DNA from: Colias croceus
Taxonomy: Eukaryota; Arthropoda; Insecta; Lepidoptera; Pieridae
Reading direction: 5' to 3'
Assembly (NCBI RefSeq): GCF_905220415.1
Contig: NC_059554.1
Coordinates: forward strand, 211,001-275,000
Length of the DNA: 64,000 bases
Shown here: positions 20,721 through 33,327 of the stretch, one piece after another
How positions within the stretch are numbered: the stretch's first letter is position 1
Layout of the letters: every line of letters begins with the position of its first letter
Made by a program: the position numbers and the translations under genes
The notes under the pieces: generated by a model
The model's database searches: none
What the model saw: the letters and a program-made list of their open reading frames with translations, nothing else
Told to the model about the DNA's origin: nothing

Positions 20721-23700
20721 ATATCCATAAAATGAATGTTCAATTTATCAAGCTTTTAGCTAAACAATAATACACAAAACAAGAAGCAGAGCCAATAAAA
20801 TCAAAAGCTCTAAGATATGCCTAGACGTTTCAAAGCTTATTAAATTTTACCTACTTCATAGTCCATACTTATTTATTTATTTAAATAAATAAATAAATAA
20901 ATAGTCCATACTTATAACGTTAAAAACAATAAAATTAGAAATTTACAATCGACGACAACGTGTTATTTTATTACAATATTGTTATGTAGTTTTTGTCATT
21001 AAAAAAATAAGTAAGTAATAAATAAACAGTCTTGTACAGCAGATCGTTAGCCGCTCGATAAGTAACGTCGACAAAACGGTGATGTAGCAGCGAGCTATCG
21101 CAGCCGTTCCTCACCTACCGACAGACCGACATACTAATTGTTAGATTTATGGAATTACCCGATCAACAATACGATATAAATTTCTTGTGATAATGTCGGC
21201 AGGAAAATTTGGTTAAGGGAATTTCTGAGACGTGTTTTTATAGTGAAACACAAATTACGAAAGTTTATATCTTTAGTCGACGAGAAAATTTTCATTAGGT
21301 ACTTTTCTTGCAAAGACCAAAGATATTTCTTTATTTTTGAATTAAAAAAATAATTTAGTACCTACCAACTTACTACTGAACAGAATTTTATTTTATACAG
21401 AAGCTAAAATATTATTATTTATAATCTCTATTTATTAATACAATGTAATTCAAATGTAACCATTAGTAGGAACCATTCTAAAACAATGTTTGTTTGTCAG
21501 AGTGAATCTACGAAATTCCTTTACCAGTAAGCTGGTCCTTTTGACGCGGTCGATAGCATCTGCGGCAATAGGAATGTATCGGAAGAATATTTACCAAATT
21601 ATTTATAGTCCCGCTCGTCAGAGGTCCCGACCTCATCGGTAGGAGTTTGTTTTGTTCCCTGTTTATCGCTTTTAAATTACGTGCTGAGGGATGTTGACCC
21701 GTTCCTACTTTTTATTTCAAGTAGTTTCTAATTTATAGACAAAGAAACTGATGGTAAGTAACTGTACTTTGTAGTAGGAACATGATAAACAGGCAGTTAA
21801 AATAAGCTATCACGAGTGCATATGAAGAAAGTTTAGTAGACTTTCTACAAATAATGAATAATTTCAAAGCAAACCTAGTATTGTAACCTAGTATTATAAA
21901 CAAAAACAAGAAGAGTCGCACAACAATAGGTACACTATTCAAATACACAATCGAGTTTTCCAATTTTCTTCGAAATTCGATCAATTATTGTACTCTAAAT
22001 ACCTAGACTTATTTGTTTTCAAAATAATAAACATCTTTTTTGCAATATAGTCTTAAAGAAAGTTCCTATCATAGCCTATACATTGCTGGGTGCTAAACTA
22101 GTTCGCGTCACGCGGCGTTGCCTGAGGCGTGTTAATTACAATTTAACAGCGTCAGATAGTTCGATAGCTTCACGATTCGCAATATCTTAATTACTTCCCT
22201 GGCCGTAAATCTCACTTATTACTCCAACCTATTCCTATAATACTGTAAGAGTAATCTAACTGTACACCTCACACCAGCCAATCGTATAAACGCTGCAATT
22301 AATGTATTCCCATAAAGTTTATGATGGGATAAGTTCACGATGATTATCGTATCAAATCGTATTTATTCCCTCATTAATCAGGGGTCTATCTACTATAGTA
22401 TTTCAGATCGGATTCGCATACCTACTAGAGTTGTAGATTACCGTGCTAAATTTACATATGCCAATCAGTATTCTGCTTTTGTGCAGTTAAAGCGGAACAT
22501 ACATATACTACATAATAAAATAAACGCGTCACTTTCTGTTTTATAATATTAGTACGGATAAGATGACAGATTCGACTTCTTCGAGATATAAACGAATTCT
22601 GACTTTAACTGTTTCTTCTTACGAGTTACAGTAGATAAGTTCATATTTATTTATAAAAAATATCATCAACAGTAGGTAAATGGAATTGAAAACTAATATC
22701 TATAGTATATTGACAATCGAACAGTATAAAAATAAATATATGACCTCGAGACCCTAACGATTAACTTTAATATCAATATCCATAAACACATAGATTGTCA
22801 TTTGTTAAAAATGAATTCGATTATACAAAATCGCGGGTGTGTGGCCGGCCTAAACCCACGGGTGTGGTGAAAGGCGACTCAACATAATGAGATAATCTTC
22901 ATCAATAAGACTTTATTGTGGTGTTAATTCCCATCTGAATGGTTTGCGACCGTTGACACTACGTGGACAAACCAACAGTGCAAGTATTAAGTTGAATGCT
23001 ATCATTTGTGTGCATATGAAGAAAGTTTAGTAGACTTTCTACAATATTCTTGTTAGAACTATTACTAATTGTGAGACAGTAATGCTCAAAAGCAAATAAT
23101 AAAATGCCAATGCAATCCAGCGTTTTAAAAGTAAAAGAATATTACAAATTAATTTAATTCCACTCTGTTTAAAAATGGAGAAGAGATTTAGTTATCTACG
23201 TATATCCTTTTACTCTAATGTAATTTTATTCTGAAAGGACAGTCTATAGCTCTTAAGTCTTAACTACAACAATATGTTTTGGAATAGCAAAAAAGCTTCT
23301 AGGACAAACCTGTAGCAAGGTAGTAAGCCAACCTCCTACATACTACATACATACATTACTGAACAATCAAAGAAGATTTAATAATATCAGTTATGTATCA
23401 CAATGCAACATTTATCACAGAGCAAGGTGACGCAACGCACATGTTCCAGCACATTCGGACGCCCGCCGCGCAGGTCAGGGGGCAGTAAATAGCTGAGATT
23501 CAATTGTGACAACGCGCCGCCACATTACATATATCAGATTATCTTCACCACTTACCGATACTGTATAATTGACCATTTGGTAGAACTTTAACATACGGGG
23601 AGAGATTTCGAACGAAATCGGTACGTTTTTTGGTTTAGCGGTGCGTCTATACGCGTAAACCAAAAAACGTACCGCTTTTTATATTATAATATAGCGTTAT

Positions 23701-26534
23701 AATTTGTTTCTGATGCAGCAAATAAGTAAAATATAATTTTAATGACTAGGTATCTATCGAATGTAATAACACTGACTGAAATGAGAAATTACTAATTTCC
23801 AAGACGGAAATCTAGATCTTTAATACATTCCATACATATTAAACAATTTTTACCTAACAATAATAACTAGTACTTAAAATATAATGAAGTATTGACTCTT
23901 TTACATTTACAAATTACAATAAGTTCAAAAATGTGTACATGCATAATTATTTATACTTCTAAAATATAATTTATTATTCTTATTGCTTAACGCTGCAAAA
24001 ATATAGAACCGTATGTTTTCACATTTTTATTCAAATGTAGAGAAATAGATAAGTATTATTTGTAAGCAGATTTCCTAAATAGTAACATTACACGTGGGAT
24101 AAGCATCATATTTATTGATTATTTTATTATTAAAGAGTTTTCTAACAAAGTGCACATATTTGTTCAAGAAATATGTTAAATAATTATATTTGTTTTTGAT
24201 ACCTTTCATAGATTGGATGAAATATAAGATACCTTATCTTTTTCTTATTAGCTATTAGAGATATAGAGACAGGTAGATATGAAGAAAATTTGTTATTTTG
24301 TTATAATAGTTTTTAATTAACTGCACACGAATACGTAGTATGTATTTAAATATTTTTATTTTTAGGACTATCTGTATTTACATTTTTGTTTTTGGAAATG
24401 AGCTTTACATGGGGGCCTGTTTTAGATAAAAGGAACGTTATCATTCGCAATTACTCTACAAGTTACTTTTTAATTACCTCTCTTTCAAAAGCTTTATAAA
24501 AGCTCTTTAATAATACATATTATACACACGTCATGTTTTAAAAAATAGTAAATTTCATATAAATTTTTCCACCACGGAAGGCGCCGGTCGCCGGCTCTTC
24601 GCTTCCTCATAACGTTATTATTTATACGCCAGAGCTTTGTAATTCATTGCAAATTAGATGCTATAAAAATATATCAAGTAGAATTATCGGTTAATAAATT
24701 GCTGATATATGCGACTGCCATTGCACGAGTGTGTTTGTGATTCTAAACACCAATTAAAAGTGGCATTGGTAAGGATATATCAAGGGAACTTATAATTACT
24801 GATAGGCCTGTGATATGCATTATTTTGTGTGTTGTGTTGAGTCAATATTTCCTTCTTTCTTTTCGATACCAATTTATATTATAAATATAAGTGCTTTTAA
24901 GTGTAATGATTCATCTTTAGACACAGACGACGCATTACGCTTTCACAGACGCATTAGATCCTATCCACTTATATGTTGTGATTTTGACACTCAGATGAAT
25001 TGAGTTACTGCGGTGACATCTAAATAATTATATTTTTATATTATGTGTTTGGTTTTTTAACAAATCCCTTTTATATCTAACTGCTAATACATAAAGTTCA
25101 ATTTATTTGACTCCCATGTGAATTCAGTGTTATTTAATATTCCTTGAACTACGATTAGATCGTGAACAATGTTACAAATATGGTTGGCACTTTCCCTCCG
25201 AGTGTTAACAAACGTTCCAAGAATGTACTAACATTATGCGCCCAATAATCAGATAATGTTTATCCATCGATCTATCGCTCCGAAACGGCGGAGCCAACAA
25301 AAGCGCAGACATTGTTAAGCTTCAAACAAAGAGGAGTTTTTAATTCTTATCTTCTGATCACGAGCGAGTCCGGGACGTAATTACTGAACCCACTGACAAC
25401 AATGCTCAATCACTGCGCAACCTGCGACCTCAGGGAGAGAGCTTGTTGACAAGCGATAGCGAACAGCGAATTTTATATCTACTGTTACAACACAGTCACG
25501 TTTCATTTAATCCGATCAGTAATTTAATAATGAGTAATGACTGAATAATTCCATTAAATTTTTTTTGTGTGTATAAACATATTTCTGAAAATGTGTCTCA
25601 AATAGTTAAATATTAAGAGTATTTTAATCGTCATCCGTTTTATCTACGATAGCATTTTCTTAATGCAATATTTCTTTACTACTTTACCACTTTTTTAATA
25701 GTGTGTACAATTTGGAACAAGATAATATTCGCCTTCCTATCGACACCAGAAAAACGAACCAACGATTAAACGAAAACTTAACTTCGATACAATTTTTAAA
25801 ATTATAATTATAAACTTATCAATTTGAAGATGGCCCCAAATATCTATAAACTGCAAATATTCATTACGTATTCTCTTAGTTCCCTTACGGCTAACATTAA
25901 CCCGCTCTCGCTCCGCTCATCACAAGGCGCGCCCTTACCGCGATGTCCGTACAGAGCGCGCAGTGGGACCCCGCTGACTGGCGACTATGCGATATTTGGC
26001 AACGGACGCGCCAACTAACACAAACTCTTGCGTAATATCGTTCCTAACAAATACTCTACATAGAGAATGTTTATGACTATTGGTTAATATAAAGGTAAGA
26101 GGTTACAGCCTTTCAGCTTTCTTATAACTCGTATTCTTACTCTAATAACATAAAGATGGAAAATATACGTGTTTTAAACCGACACCACACCGTACACGTT
26201 ATTTGCGTAACACGCAACTGTGTGCGACAAGTAGAGTCGTTGAAAATACGTGGATGCTGGACGAGCGGTACTTTAAATAAAAATTCAATTTATTTGCAAA
26301 CATTTATTTCTGTATATTAAACTTTTCTCCAGCAGGTGGTTGTAGTATCTTTCTATGTAGTTACACGTAGACGTAGTGGTAAGTTATGTGTAAGTAAGTT
26401 CATCTGTAGCATACCTGTAGTTTTGAAAATTGATATATTATGTCGTCGTCGTCTTGTACCTAATAAAGCATTGTATTCCAGATCGCTGATCAGTTGTTTG
26501 ACAATTAATTGTGATTACCTACTTAGTGAAGTAT
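20721..26534. other. Gene-free stretch with small repeats and CpG islets
   Basis: No gene is supported. It holds an (AAAT)n palindrome at 20868-20905, a short duplicated block (21817-21848 and 23012-23043) and a hairpin at 23619-23674. CpG-richer islets lie near 21050-21130, 25190-25450 and 25900-26010 and could be conserved regulatory elements. The remainder is ordinary AT-rich sequence. Confidence 0.4.
23619..23674. repeat. Hairpin around ACGTTTTTTGGTTTA
   Basis: Arms GGTACGTTTTTTGGTTTA and TAAACCAAAAAACGTACC, with a GC-richer loop containing CGGTGCGTCTATACGCG, form an 18-bp stem. It may be a foldback remnant or a transcribed hairpin. Confidence 0.6.
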
Positions 26535-26542
26535 CTCCTAAT

Positions 26543-27145
26543 GGGTCCGTGGGTTACGCCCCCGGTGTGTTTTGCCCCCGTGGTGGAAGCCCCCGATTTT
26601 AAATTAAGTTATTATAGTTGATTTCGCCGAAATAAAAATATTTTTTACTAGATACAGACGATGAAAAAAGTGTTTCGGAACCAAATACGTAGACAAACTT
26701 ACTAAATAAGTATTCTAACTAACACAATATTGGATATTCACTTTATTACTATATTACAATTATTTACTTTAGATGCATTACTTTGTACTTTGTCTAAACG
26801 AGGCGCCCGTGCCCGGCCAAACTGGTTTTTATAAGTAGACATTTAATTTAATTTTTATTACATATTAAGTACCTACGTATTACCTATTATTACCCATTAG
26901 TACCTATTATTAGATAAGCAAACGTTTGTTACACCGACATTGTTAATAAAGATTTATAATAATAAACTATGATTTTGATTTTAATAATGAACCATGACTT
27001 AGACATTTTTTATAATAGGTTACACTTTGCTATCTGACTGTACTTTTGATAAAAATATTTAACTAATAAATATTATAGTACTAAAACGAAATCGGGGGCT
27101 TCCACCACGGGGGCAAAACACACTGGGGGCGTAACCTACGGACCC
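26543..27145. mobile_element. Non-autonomous TIR transposon, 8-bp TSD (hAT-like)
   Basis: Terminal inverted repeats of 57 bp (26543-26599 and 27089-27145) start GGGTCCGTRGGTTACGCCCC and match except for two bases. The element is flanked by an exact 8-bp duplication CTCCTAAT (26535-26542 and 27146-27153). An 8-bp target with T and A at the second and seventh positions fits hAT. The P superfamily also makes 8-bp duplications and cannot be excluded. The interior is AT-rich with no transposase. The TIR contains three GCCCCC blocks at regular spacing, possible transposase sites. Confidence 0.88.
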
Positions 27146-27189
27146 CTCCTAATTTAGTAGAAAAAAGTAGAACAATTACATGTTAAAGT

Positions 27190-27261
27190 TTTTTTTTTTT
27201 ACTTATTGGTGCACAATAAAGTATTTTTGTTTGTTTGTTTGTTTGTTTGTTAAAGCAATTA
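27190..27261 (+). repeat. Retroelement 3' end with (TTTG)n
   Basis: 'ttattggtgcacaataaagt' followed by five or more GTTT units looks like the 3' terminus of a LINE or SINE with its tail microsatellite. Confidence 0.4.
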
Positions 27262-28458
27262 ATAGAATTACAGAACAAGCTTAATAAATACAAATGTCAA
27301 AAGCACAAAGCTAACAATTATTGACTGATTAATCTGTGAAGAGTTATTAATGTTCTATTCAATTTGATAACACCGCAGGTACTGTTACATTCAATTATTA
27401 AAAAGAAGTACATAATCAATATACGTATTTGTTAAGAAGGAAGTCAGCGGGGGGCCTTCATGATAAGAAAATACATCAGTCGTGATCGTTTCCCAATTAA
27501 ACTGAGCCATAATTGATAGTGGCAATAAGTCAGGATTAATTTCCCTAAGCGCACGTCCGCACGCCGCGGCGGTCGAGCGCCGACTGGCGGCCATATTTCT
27601 TTCTCGATAAGGCTGTGATTACACTTGTATTACATCCTTACATGGCACGCTATCGATTGAATGCGCTTTGTTATAGACTTACCTTAATGGCTAGGGATAA
27701 AGATTAATCAATTCTAAACAATGTTCGAGTTAGTGTTCAAATTTATGCGAAGTACGTTTGTATTGTTAACGTATTGAAATTTATGAATGCAGGATTACAT
27801 AATTTATCTAGTAATTTGTTTATAAATATTCATTTGTAATTCATGTATCTAGAGCTATTTTATGTCCGAGATTGAATGTACATTTGATAGATAATGCGAC
27901 AAAACTAACAACCAAAATCTAATTTGTCGAATGGTACAGAAACAATTTTTATCCGTACAAGATAAACTAATTAACTATTAAAATGCTGCCACGCGACAGA
28001 ACAGCGTCACATAAAACGTGGGAAGTTATGGGAGAGATTAGAAGAGAAATCATGTTTTGTGCCCGTGCCGGTAAATATACAACAAATTACAATCTTATAC
28101 AAATACCTACGTCTAGTAACTTATGTTCCGGTGACACGTTCCAGGCCGCTCCAACCGCTGCGCTGCAGATAACCAAGCAAATAGAAAGTACTGATAACAG
28201 CCTAAAAATGCGAGAGATCCTGTAAGACTTGATGTCCTACGATTGGACTAATATTGAGGTTTGCTTATGATGTAATCTAATAAATGGTAAACCAGATTTT
28301 GGTGATATAAGAGTGCAAGAAAAAAGCCTGCATCCTTACACGTTACCACCCGGTACATGTTTCATCAATCCTCGCTCTATTTCACTTTATCATGCCTGAC
28401 AGTTCGTGTATCCGGCCCATTACAGTAATTCTAATGAGAGCTGTGTCGTGAGCGCGAC
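27262..28458. other. Gene-free stretch, CpG islet at 27540-27600
   Basis: The islet contains GCGCACGTCCGCACGCCGCGG. The small ORFs here (67 aa minus, 80 aa plus) show no recognisable features. Confidence 0.4.
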
Positions 28459-28575
28459 GCGGAGTCGATACATCGATGTAATTAACGCGATGTATCGATA
28501 TATCGATGCAATTAACTCGCATCGATATCGACATCGCGTCACGGAATGAATATGCGATGTATCGTTATGGTGGAT
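28459..28575. promoter_or_regulatory. Cluster of ATCGAT/CGATA motifs
   Basis: At least four ATCGAT cores occur within about 60 bp (28472, 28494, 28502, 28521), one inside TATCGATA. Additional TCGATA, CGATGTATCG and CGACATCG variants are present. In Drosophila, TATCGATA is the DREF site and clustered CGATA the BEAF-32 insulator site. The patch is CpG-rich in an AT-rich desert. The role is inferred. Confidence 0.4.
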
Positions 28576-28833
28576 ACGTGAGGTTCGTTTAGATAAGCTC
28601 AGAGGGCTGAGTGATGTTGCCTCCTAATTTGTAAGTAGCAGTAATTACGTACTTAGGGTATGTGATACGGTAGTATGCTGTTTATAACTATTTGTATCAG
28701 AGCTCATGAAAGGTAGAGTTAACAAACAGAAAGCTTCGTCATTTTGGTTGTTTTTATTAATTGTCTTTTCCGTTGGAGTTCTTTTAATAATTTATGATAA
28801 CTTAGTATTAAATTTTTATATAGTCTGAAGATA

Positions 28834-29308
28834 TATTTTTTTGGTTTTTATGGCATTCAAATGCTTTATAAATATAAATTTATAAAGAACAGAAAAAATT
28901 CGATCACGAGGCGGGACTCGAACCCGCATCCTTCGCGCCATTCCGGGGCGGATGCCTAACCAACTCAGCCACTCGTGACCCGCCTGAGCAATCGAATAAT
29001 TTATTCCATTCTTTCAGTTTTATGTGTCTTAAGCTGTGGTCTTAATGGACACACCGCGCGCCATCTATTGAGATGATTTAACAACCATCTCAACCAATAT
29101 GAAGCACTTTTCAGTGAATACAATATTGTAACGATGGAACACGACCTTTTCTTGAATTTATATTTTTTTGGTTTTTATGGCATTCAAATGCTTTATAAAT
29201 ATAAATTTATAAAGAACAGAAAAATGAAATGAATAGAAGGAATGGCGCGAAGGATGCGGGTTCGAGTCCCGCCTCGTGATCGAATTTTTTCTATTCTTTA
29301 TAAATTTA
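28834..29308 (-). mobile_element. Tandem pair of tRNA-headed SINE copies
   Basis: The insertion is bounded by a 14-bp direct repeat TATAGTCTGAAGAT (28820-28833 and 29309-29322). It holds a tRNA-like head on the minus strand (about 28910-28982) with box A (TGGCTGAGTTGG) and box B (GGTTCGAGTCC). The tail block 'atggcattcaaatgctttat' occurs twice (28848, 29172), and a second, shortened head lies at about 29245-29285. The middle (28985-29150) is unrelated body sequence. The anticodon-arm region folds irregularly, so it is a SINE head and not a working tRNA gene. Confidence 0.75.
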
Positions 29309-29322
29309 TAGTCTGAAGATTG

Positions 29323-30250
29323 TCAATGATTATATTTGCAAATATAATAATAATTTGTAGTGCAAATTGATTCACTATCACAAATGTTAATGATGTTCAG
29401 TTCTTTGTACTTATCACAAATTAGATAAAATTGACTGAATGAAGTCAGATCATGTCTTCTGCAAATCTTGTGATTAATGTTGACATTTAACTGTAGCTCC
29501 GGGGACGAGGCCGCACACACACCGAGCCGCCATCAGCTGCTTAGTATGCTGTGTGAAACGATAGGGCTGCCACTTTACACTTTTCATATCATAAATAAAT
29601 AAACAACTGCGTTTGAATTTCGAATTCAGATATTGAACTAGCAAAAAGTAGAGCTCACCAGCCTATTTTTTATGAAATATCATTTTGCAACTGCTTACAT
29701 TTCTATTAGATGGCGTTAATAACAAAATACATAACATATTATGTATACATATTTTAATAAAAACATTATTTTAAAATACAATGTTTTATTTATTTTTTAT
29801 TTTCCACTAAATTTTATTCCTGTGATAATTATTAACACATAATATATACAGCTGTATATTGTAGGTAACTCTGTTTATGTTATAACTTAAAATATTAAGT
29901 ACAAAAATGGTATCAATGTATTGATTTGACTGGCAACCCTAGCTAGACCTAGCCTGTACTGATATTCATCTATTCATCTCACGCACTTAATTGTTCAAGT
30001 GCATCGAAAAATGCAGAGCCGATAAATTCACACTGAATCTCCATCGAATGAGTCTGTTAGGAAAAGGTGCTGATTAGTGAGATGGCTGACCTATTTGAAC
30101 CTAATGGAATTATTGGAAAGTTGCTTAATGTTTTTGCTTTGTGCTTATGATGGTGTGAAGGTACCTATGAAATTTTATTGTAGATGTGGATGTAGTTAAG
30201 TTGATAGTATTTTCTTTTATTTTTACTCCTGCAATATTTTTTTATTTTAA
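29323..30250. other. Gene-free AT-rich stretch
   Basis: No coding, RNA or repeat feature is recognised. Confidence 0.4.
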
Positions 30251-30390
30251 ACTAGCGGTCTGCCCTGGCTTCGCCGGTTTCCGGCTGCGGTTTCCTCTAC
30301 ATAACAACCAACTTCGTACTTCAAGGGATACTATAAAAAAAATAATTAAAGAAATCGGTTCAGCCATTCTCGAGTTTTGCCGAAGATAAG
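30251..30390 (-). mobile_element. Helitron-like fragment
   Basis: Contains CTAGCGGTCTGCCCTGGCTT at the left end and 'gaaatcggttcagccattct' inside, arranged like other CTAG-ended lepidopteran Helitron-like elements on the minus strand. Diverged. Confidence 0.45.
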
Positions 30391-31910
30391 ATTGGATATT
30401 GTTCCTTTTATAACCAACCAGACATCGTTTTACCAACGCATCTACTGAAATTATGTTCTAAACTTGCATTGGAAGTCTTTCCCGACAGTGGAGTCAAATA
30501 TAAATAATATATTGTGTTACTACGCTCTTCAAAAGGAAAGATATACGTGAAAAGTTTCCTAACAAATTTCCATATCCAATTTCACAAAATGATACCAGGT
30601 ACTTTGATATACCCAATATCTAATAGGAGCCCAGGAAATTCACACACTCCATCAATTTCGCAGTATCCAGGAATAGTAACTACCCATCAATATGCAGAGA
30701 AGCGCTCATCCATCTCAGTCCAGTGCACACTGCGCTCCATTTATAACGCCTGCAGCCGTGATAAATGTCGGGCGACCTCGCTAGTCACTAGCAAGTAGGA
30801 GATGCTATTGTTTAAGAATTTGAAGCATGCAAAGTTTCATCTGATTGACTGGGTCGCGGAAGTTCAGATTTTAAGATGTGTAGCAAGAATATTTGAAAAA
30901 AAAATGACGTAGGTATTTGTACCTATGCGGAAACAGAAAACCACTTAAAAGAGATATTGAAGATTATCTTAATATCCTTTAAACAAATTATTGTCATCAA
31001 ATTCGTGGGCGGTGGCAACTGGCAATACGCTACAATTTCGGCTTTCCGTCAAATAACAAAAAAACACACAATATACCATAAACTATCACATTACATGAAG
31101 CCCACAAATTAATGAAACGGAACCCGTGCCCGGGGTCACGTTGCATCCATTGTTCTGACCTGACCAAATCGCTAATCAAGTCGAAAGCACGCTTTCTCCA
31201 GCCAATCAGAGCCTAGTTCGGCCACGCCCCCCCGCCCTCCCCGCCCCACGCCGCCCAGATCTTCACGCTTCAGGGCACCTAGCATCAGCATGACTAACCT
31301 ACAAATATTAGCTTTCTCACTAAATATTTTGGAGAGCAAAGAGTTTACGGACTCTCTCCAACCACAAATAATGTTTTTAAACGATTCTACAATTGTAAAG
31401 TTGATTTGGATATTTTTTAATAATAATTAGGATCAATATTTTACATAACTTACTAGAAAAAGTATCAGCAAGATAGACCTTCGCAAGTGGACACATTACT
31501 AAAATCTATACCTAAATATTTTAGATTTTTCTTGCCATTCTTATTCCATTCATTTTCAACCTCACAACAGTAGATAGGTACTAACCTACTTACGTTATCC
31601 CAAAAATCCTGTATACTATAGTCCATTATTAAATACTTCGTCATTCCTATTTATCATGATAACAACATTACCATTAATATTCCCAGTACAATGATATTAA
31701 TATAGATATAAGTTATAACTTCACAAAGACGATTACTCCCCTCTCTAGCACACTGCAGTCCGCCTCAACACGACCAGTGTCATGAATTAGCGAGGAGTGC
31801 CGCAGGGCAGTGTGAGAGAACTGGAACATTAGAATGGACTTATTAATGTAATTTCATTGCGGCCATAAGCCTCACGATTGCACATTAATTGATGAAGGGA
31901 TACAATTAAA
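30391..31910. other. Gene-free stretch, CpG-rich at 31120-31270
   Basis: The patch around 31200-31260 is C-rich (CCCCCCCGCCCTCCCCGCCC). A 94-codon plus frame at 30514-30798 has no domain that I recognise and is not supported. Confidence 0.35.
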
Positions 31911-32770
31911 GCTCTAGACGACGCTATAAAATGGTTAAAACTAAATAATCTCCAAATTAATATGACTAAAACAAATATAATTAATTTCCAATCATACAAT
32001 ACAAACTTACAACTTGACATAAAATACAAAAATAATCAACTGACTACTGTTAATGAATGTGTATTTTTGGGTATAACACTAGACAAATTCTGTAACTGGA
32101 AACCACACATTGCAAAAGTTATAAATAAATTAGATCGTTTTGTGTATGTATTAAGAAAATTAAAACAGACAATTAATTTAGATGTCGCCATGATCGCTTA
32201 TCACGCATACGTATCATCGGTACTTAGATACGGTATAATAATACCTATGGGGTAACTCTGTAGCAATACAATCAATATTTAAAATACAAAAAAAATGTAT
32301 TAGAGCAATGTGTGGAGTCCATTTTATGGATAGCTGTAAGCCACTATTTAAAAAATTAAAAATCTTGCCTTTGCCATGTCTGTACATTTTAGAAATATGT
32401 TTATTCGTTAAAAAAAATATTAGCTTCTTTGATAAATATGAAAAAACAAATACCACACGACATAGAGAAAGATTGCGCTTACCTAAAATCCGCCTTGCGC
32501 TTTATAGAAACAATGCGTATTGCATGGCAATCACTATTTTCAATCACTTACCAATAAAAATTAGGGAACTGACATCGAATATTTTTAAAAATAAAGTATA
32601 TAGACTGCTGCAAGCTAAAAATTATTATAGTGTTAAGGAATACTTGAACGATAATGACATTAATGTATGAGTTTTAATATAATTTAATTGTAATTTTGTA
32701 TGTATTTTGTAATTTATTATCTTTTTTTTGTTGATTGAATGTATTAATGTGTACCTATATTAATAATAAT
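31911..32770 (+). pseudogene. 5'-truncated non-LTR retrotransposon, RT C-terminus
   Basis: The sequence encodes the end of a LINE reverse transcriptase. It runs from LDDAIKWLKLNNLQINMTKT (palm end), through the CVFLGITLD motif and the region HAYVSSVLRYGI, and on to the C-terminal extension CIRAMCGVHFMDSCKPLF and ILPLPCLYILEI. The reading frame is broken once near 32228-32246, where the expected WGNS is reached only after a shift. The second half stays open to a stop at about 32668. It ends in an AT-rich 3' tail with TAA-type repeats. The extension suggests the CR1/Jockey superfamily. The 5' truncation is normal for target-primed insertion. Confidence 0.85.
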
Positions 32771-33152
32771 AATTTTATTTATACTTTCAAAAATTTTTGC
32801 ACGCCATTTACAATGGCAGTATATGTGATATAAATATTGTATATTAACACCTTTGTATGACCATATACGAGCAAATAAACAGATTTGAAGAAATTCTTGT
32901 ATCAAGGATTGATATATTGTACCTATAAAAAATATTGATATCATTTCATACACCATATAAATGTTAGATTTATACACCAATAATTCGTAATTAAATGACC
33001 TCACAAACTCTAACTGCTTTATATAATTTGGTTGTTCAGTCATGTTTTGATCTACCATAAAGTGGTAAAAACGTTGGAAAACTTTCCATTGTCTATATTA
33101 GAAATAGGAAAATCAATGTAATAATATAAGCGCTACATAGAGCAGGAACAAT
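32771..33152. other. AT-rich spacer
   Basis: The 104-codon minus frame here has no recognisable features. Nothing else is seen. Confidence 0.4.
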
Positions 33153-33327
33153 CTATACTAATATTATAAAGCTGAAGAGTTTGCTTGTTTGTTTGTTTGA
33201 ACGCTTATCTCGGGAACTACTGGTCCGATTTGAAAAATTCTTTCGGTGTTAGATAGCTCATTTATCGAGGAAGGCTATAGGCAACAGGAGTGGAGCTACG
33301 TAGGTGAAACAGCGCGGAGCAGCTAGT
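33153..33327 (+). mobile_element. Short Helitron-like element
   Basis: Begins CTATACTAATATTATAAAGC with a short GTTT microsatellite and carries 'tctcgggaactactggtccg'. It ends AGCGCGGAGCAGCTAGT. Both termini are typical of internally shortened lepidopteran Helitron-like repeats. Confidence 0.6.

Noticed and set aside
28910..28982. Genuine tRNA gene on the minus strand
   Set aside because: Boxes A and B are good, but the anticodon arm is irregular, the tail is a repeat shared with a second copy and the whole lies inside a target duplication: a SINE head.
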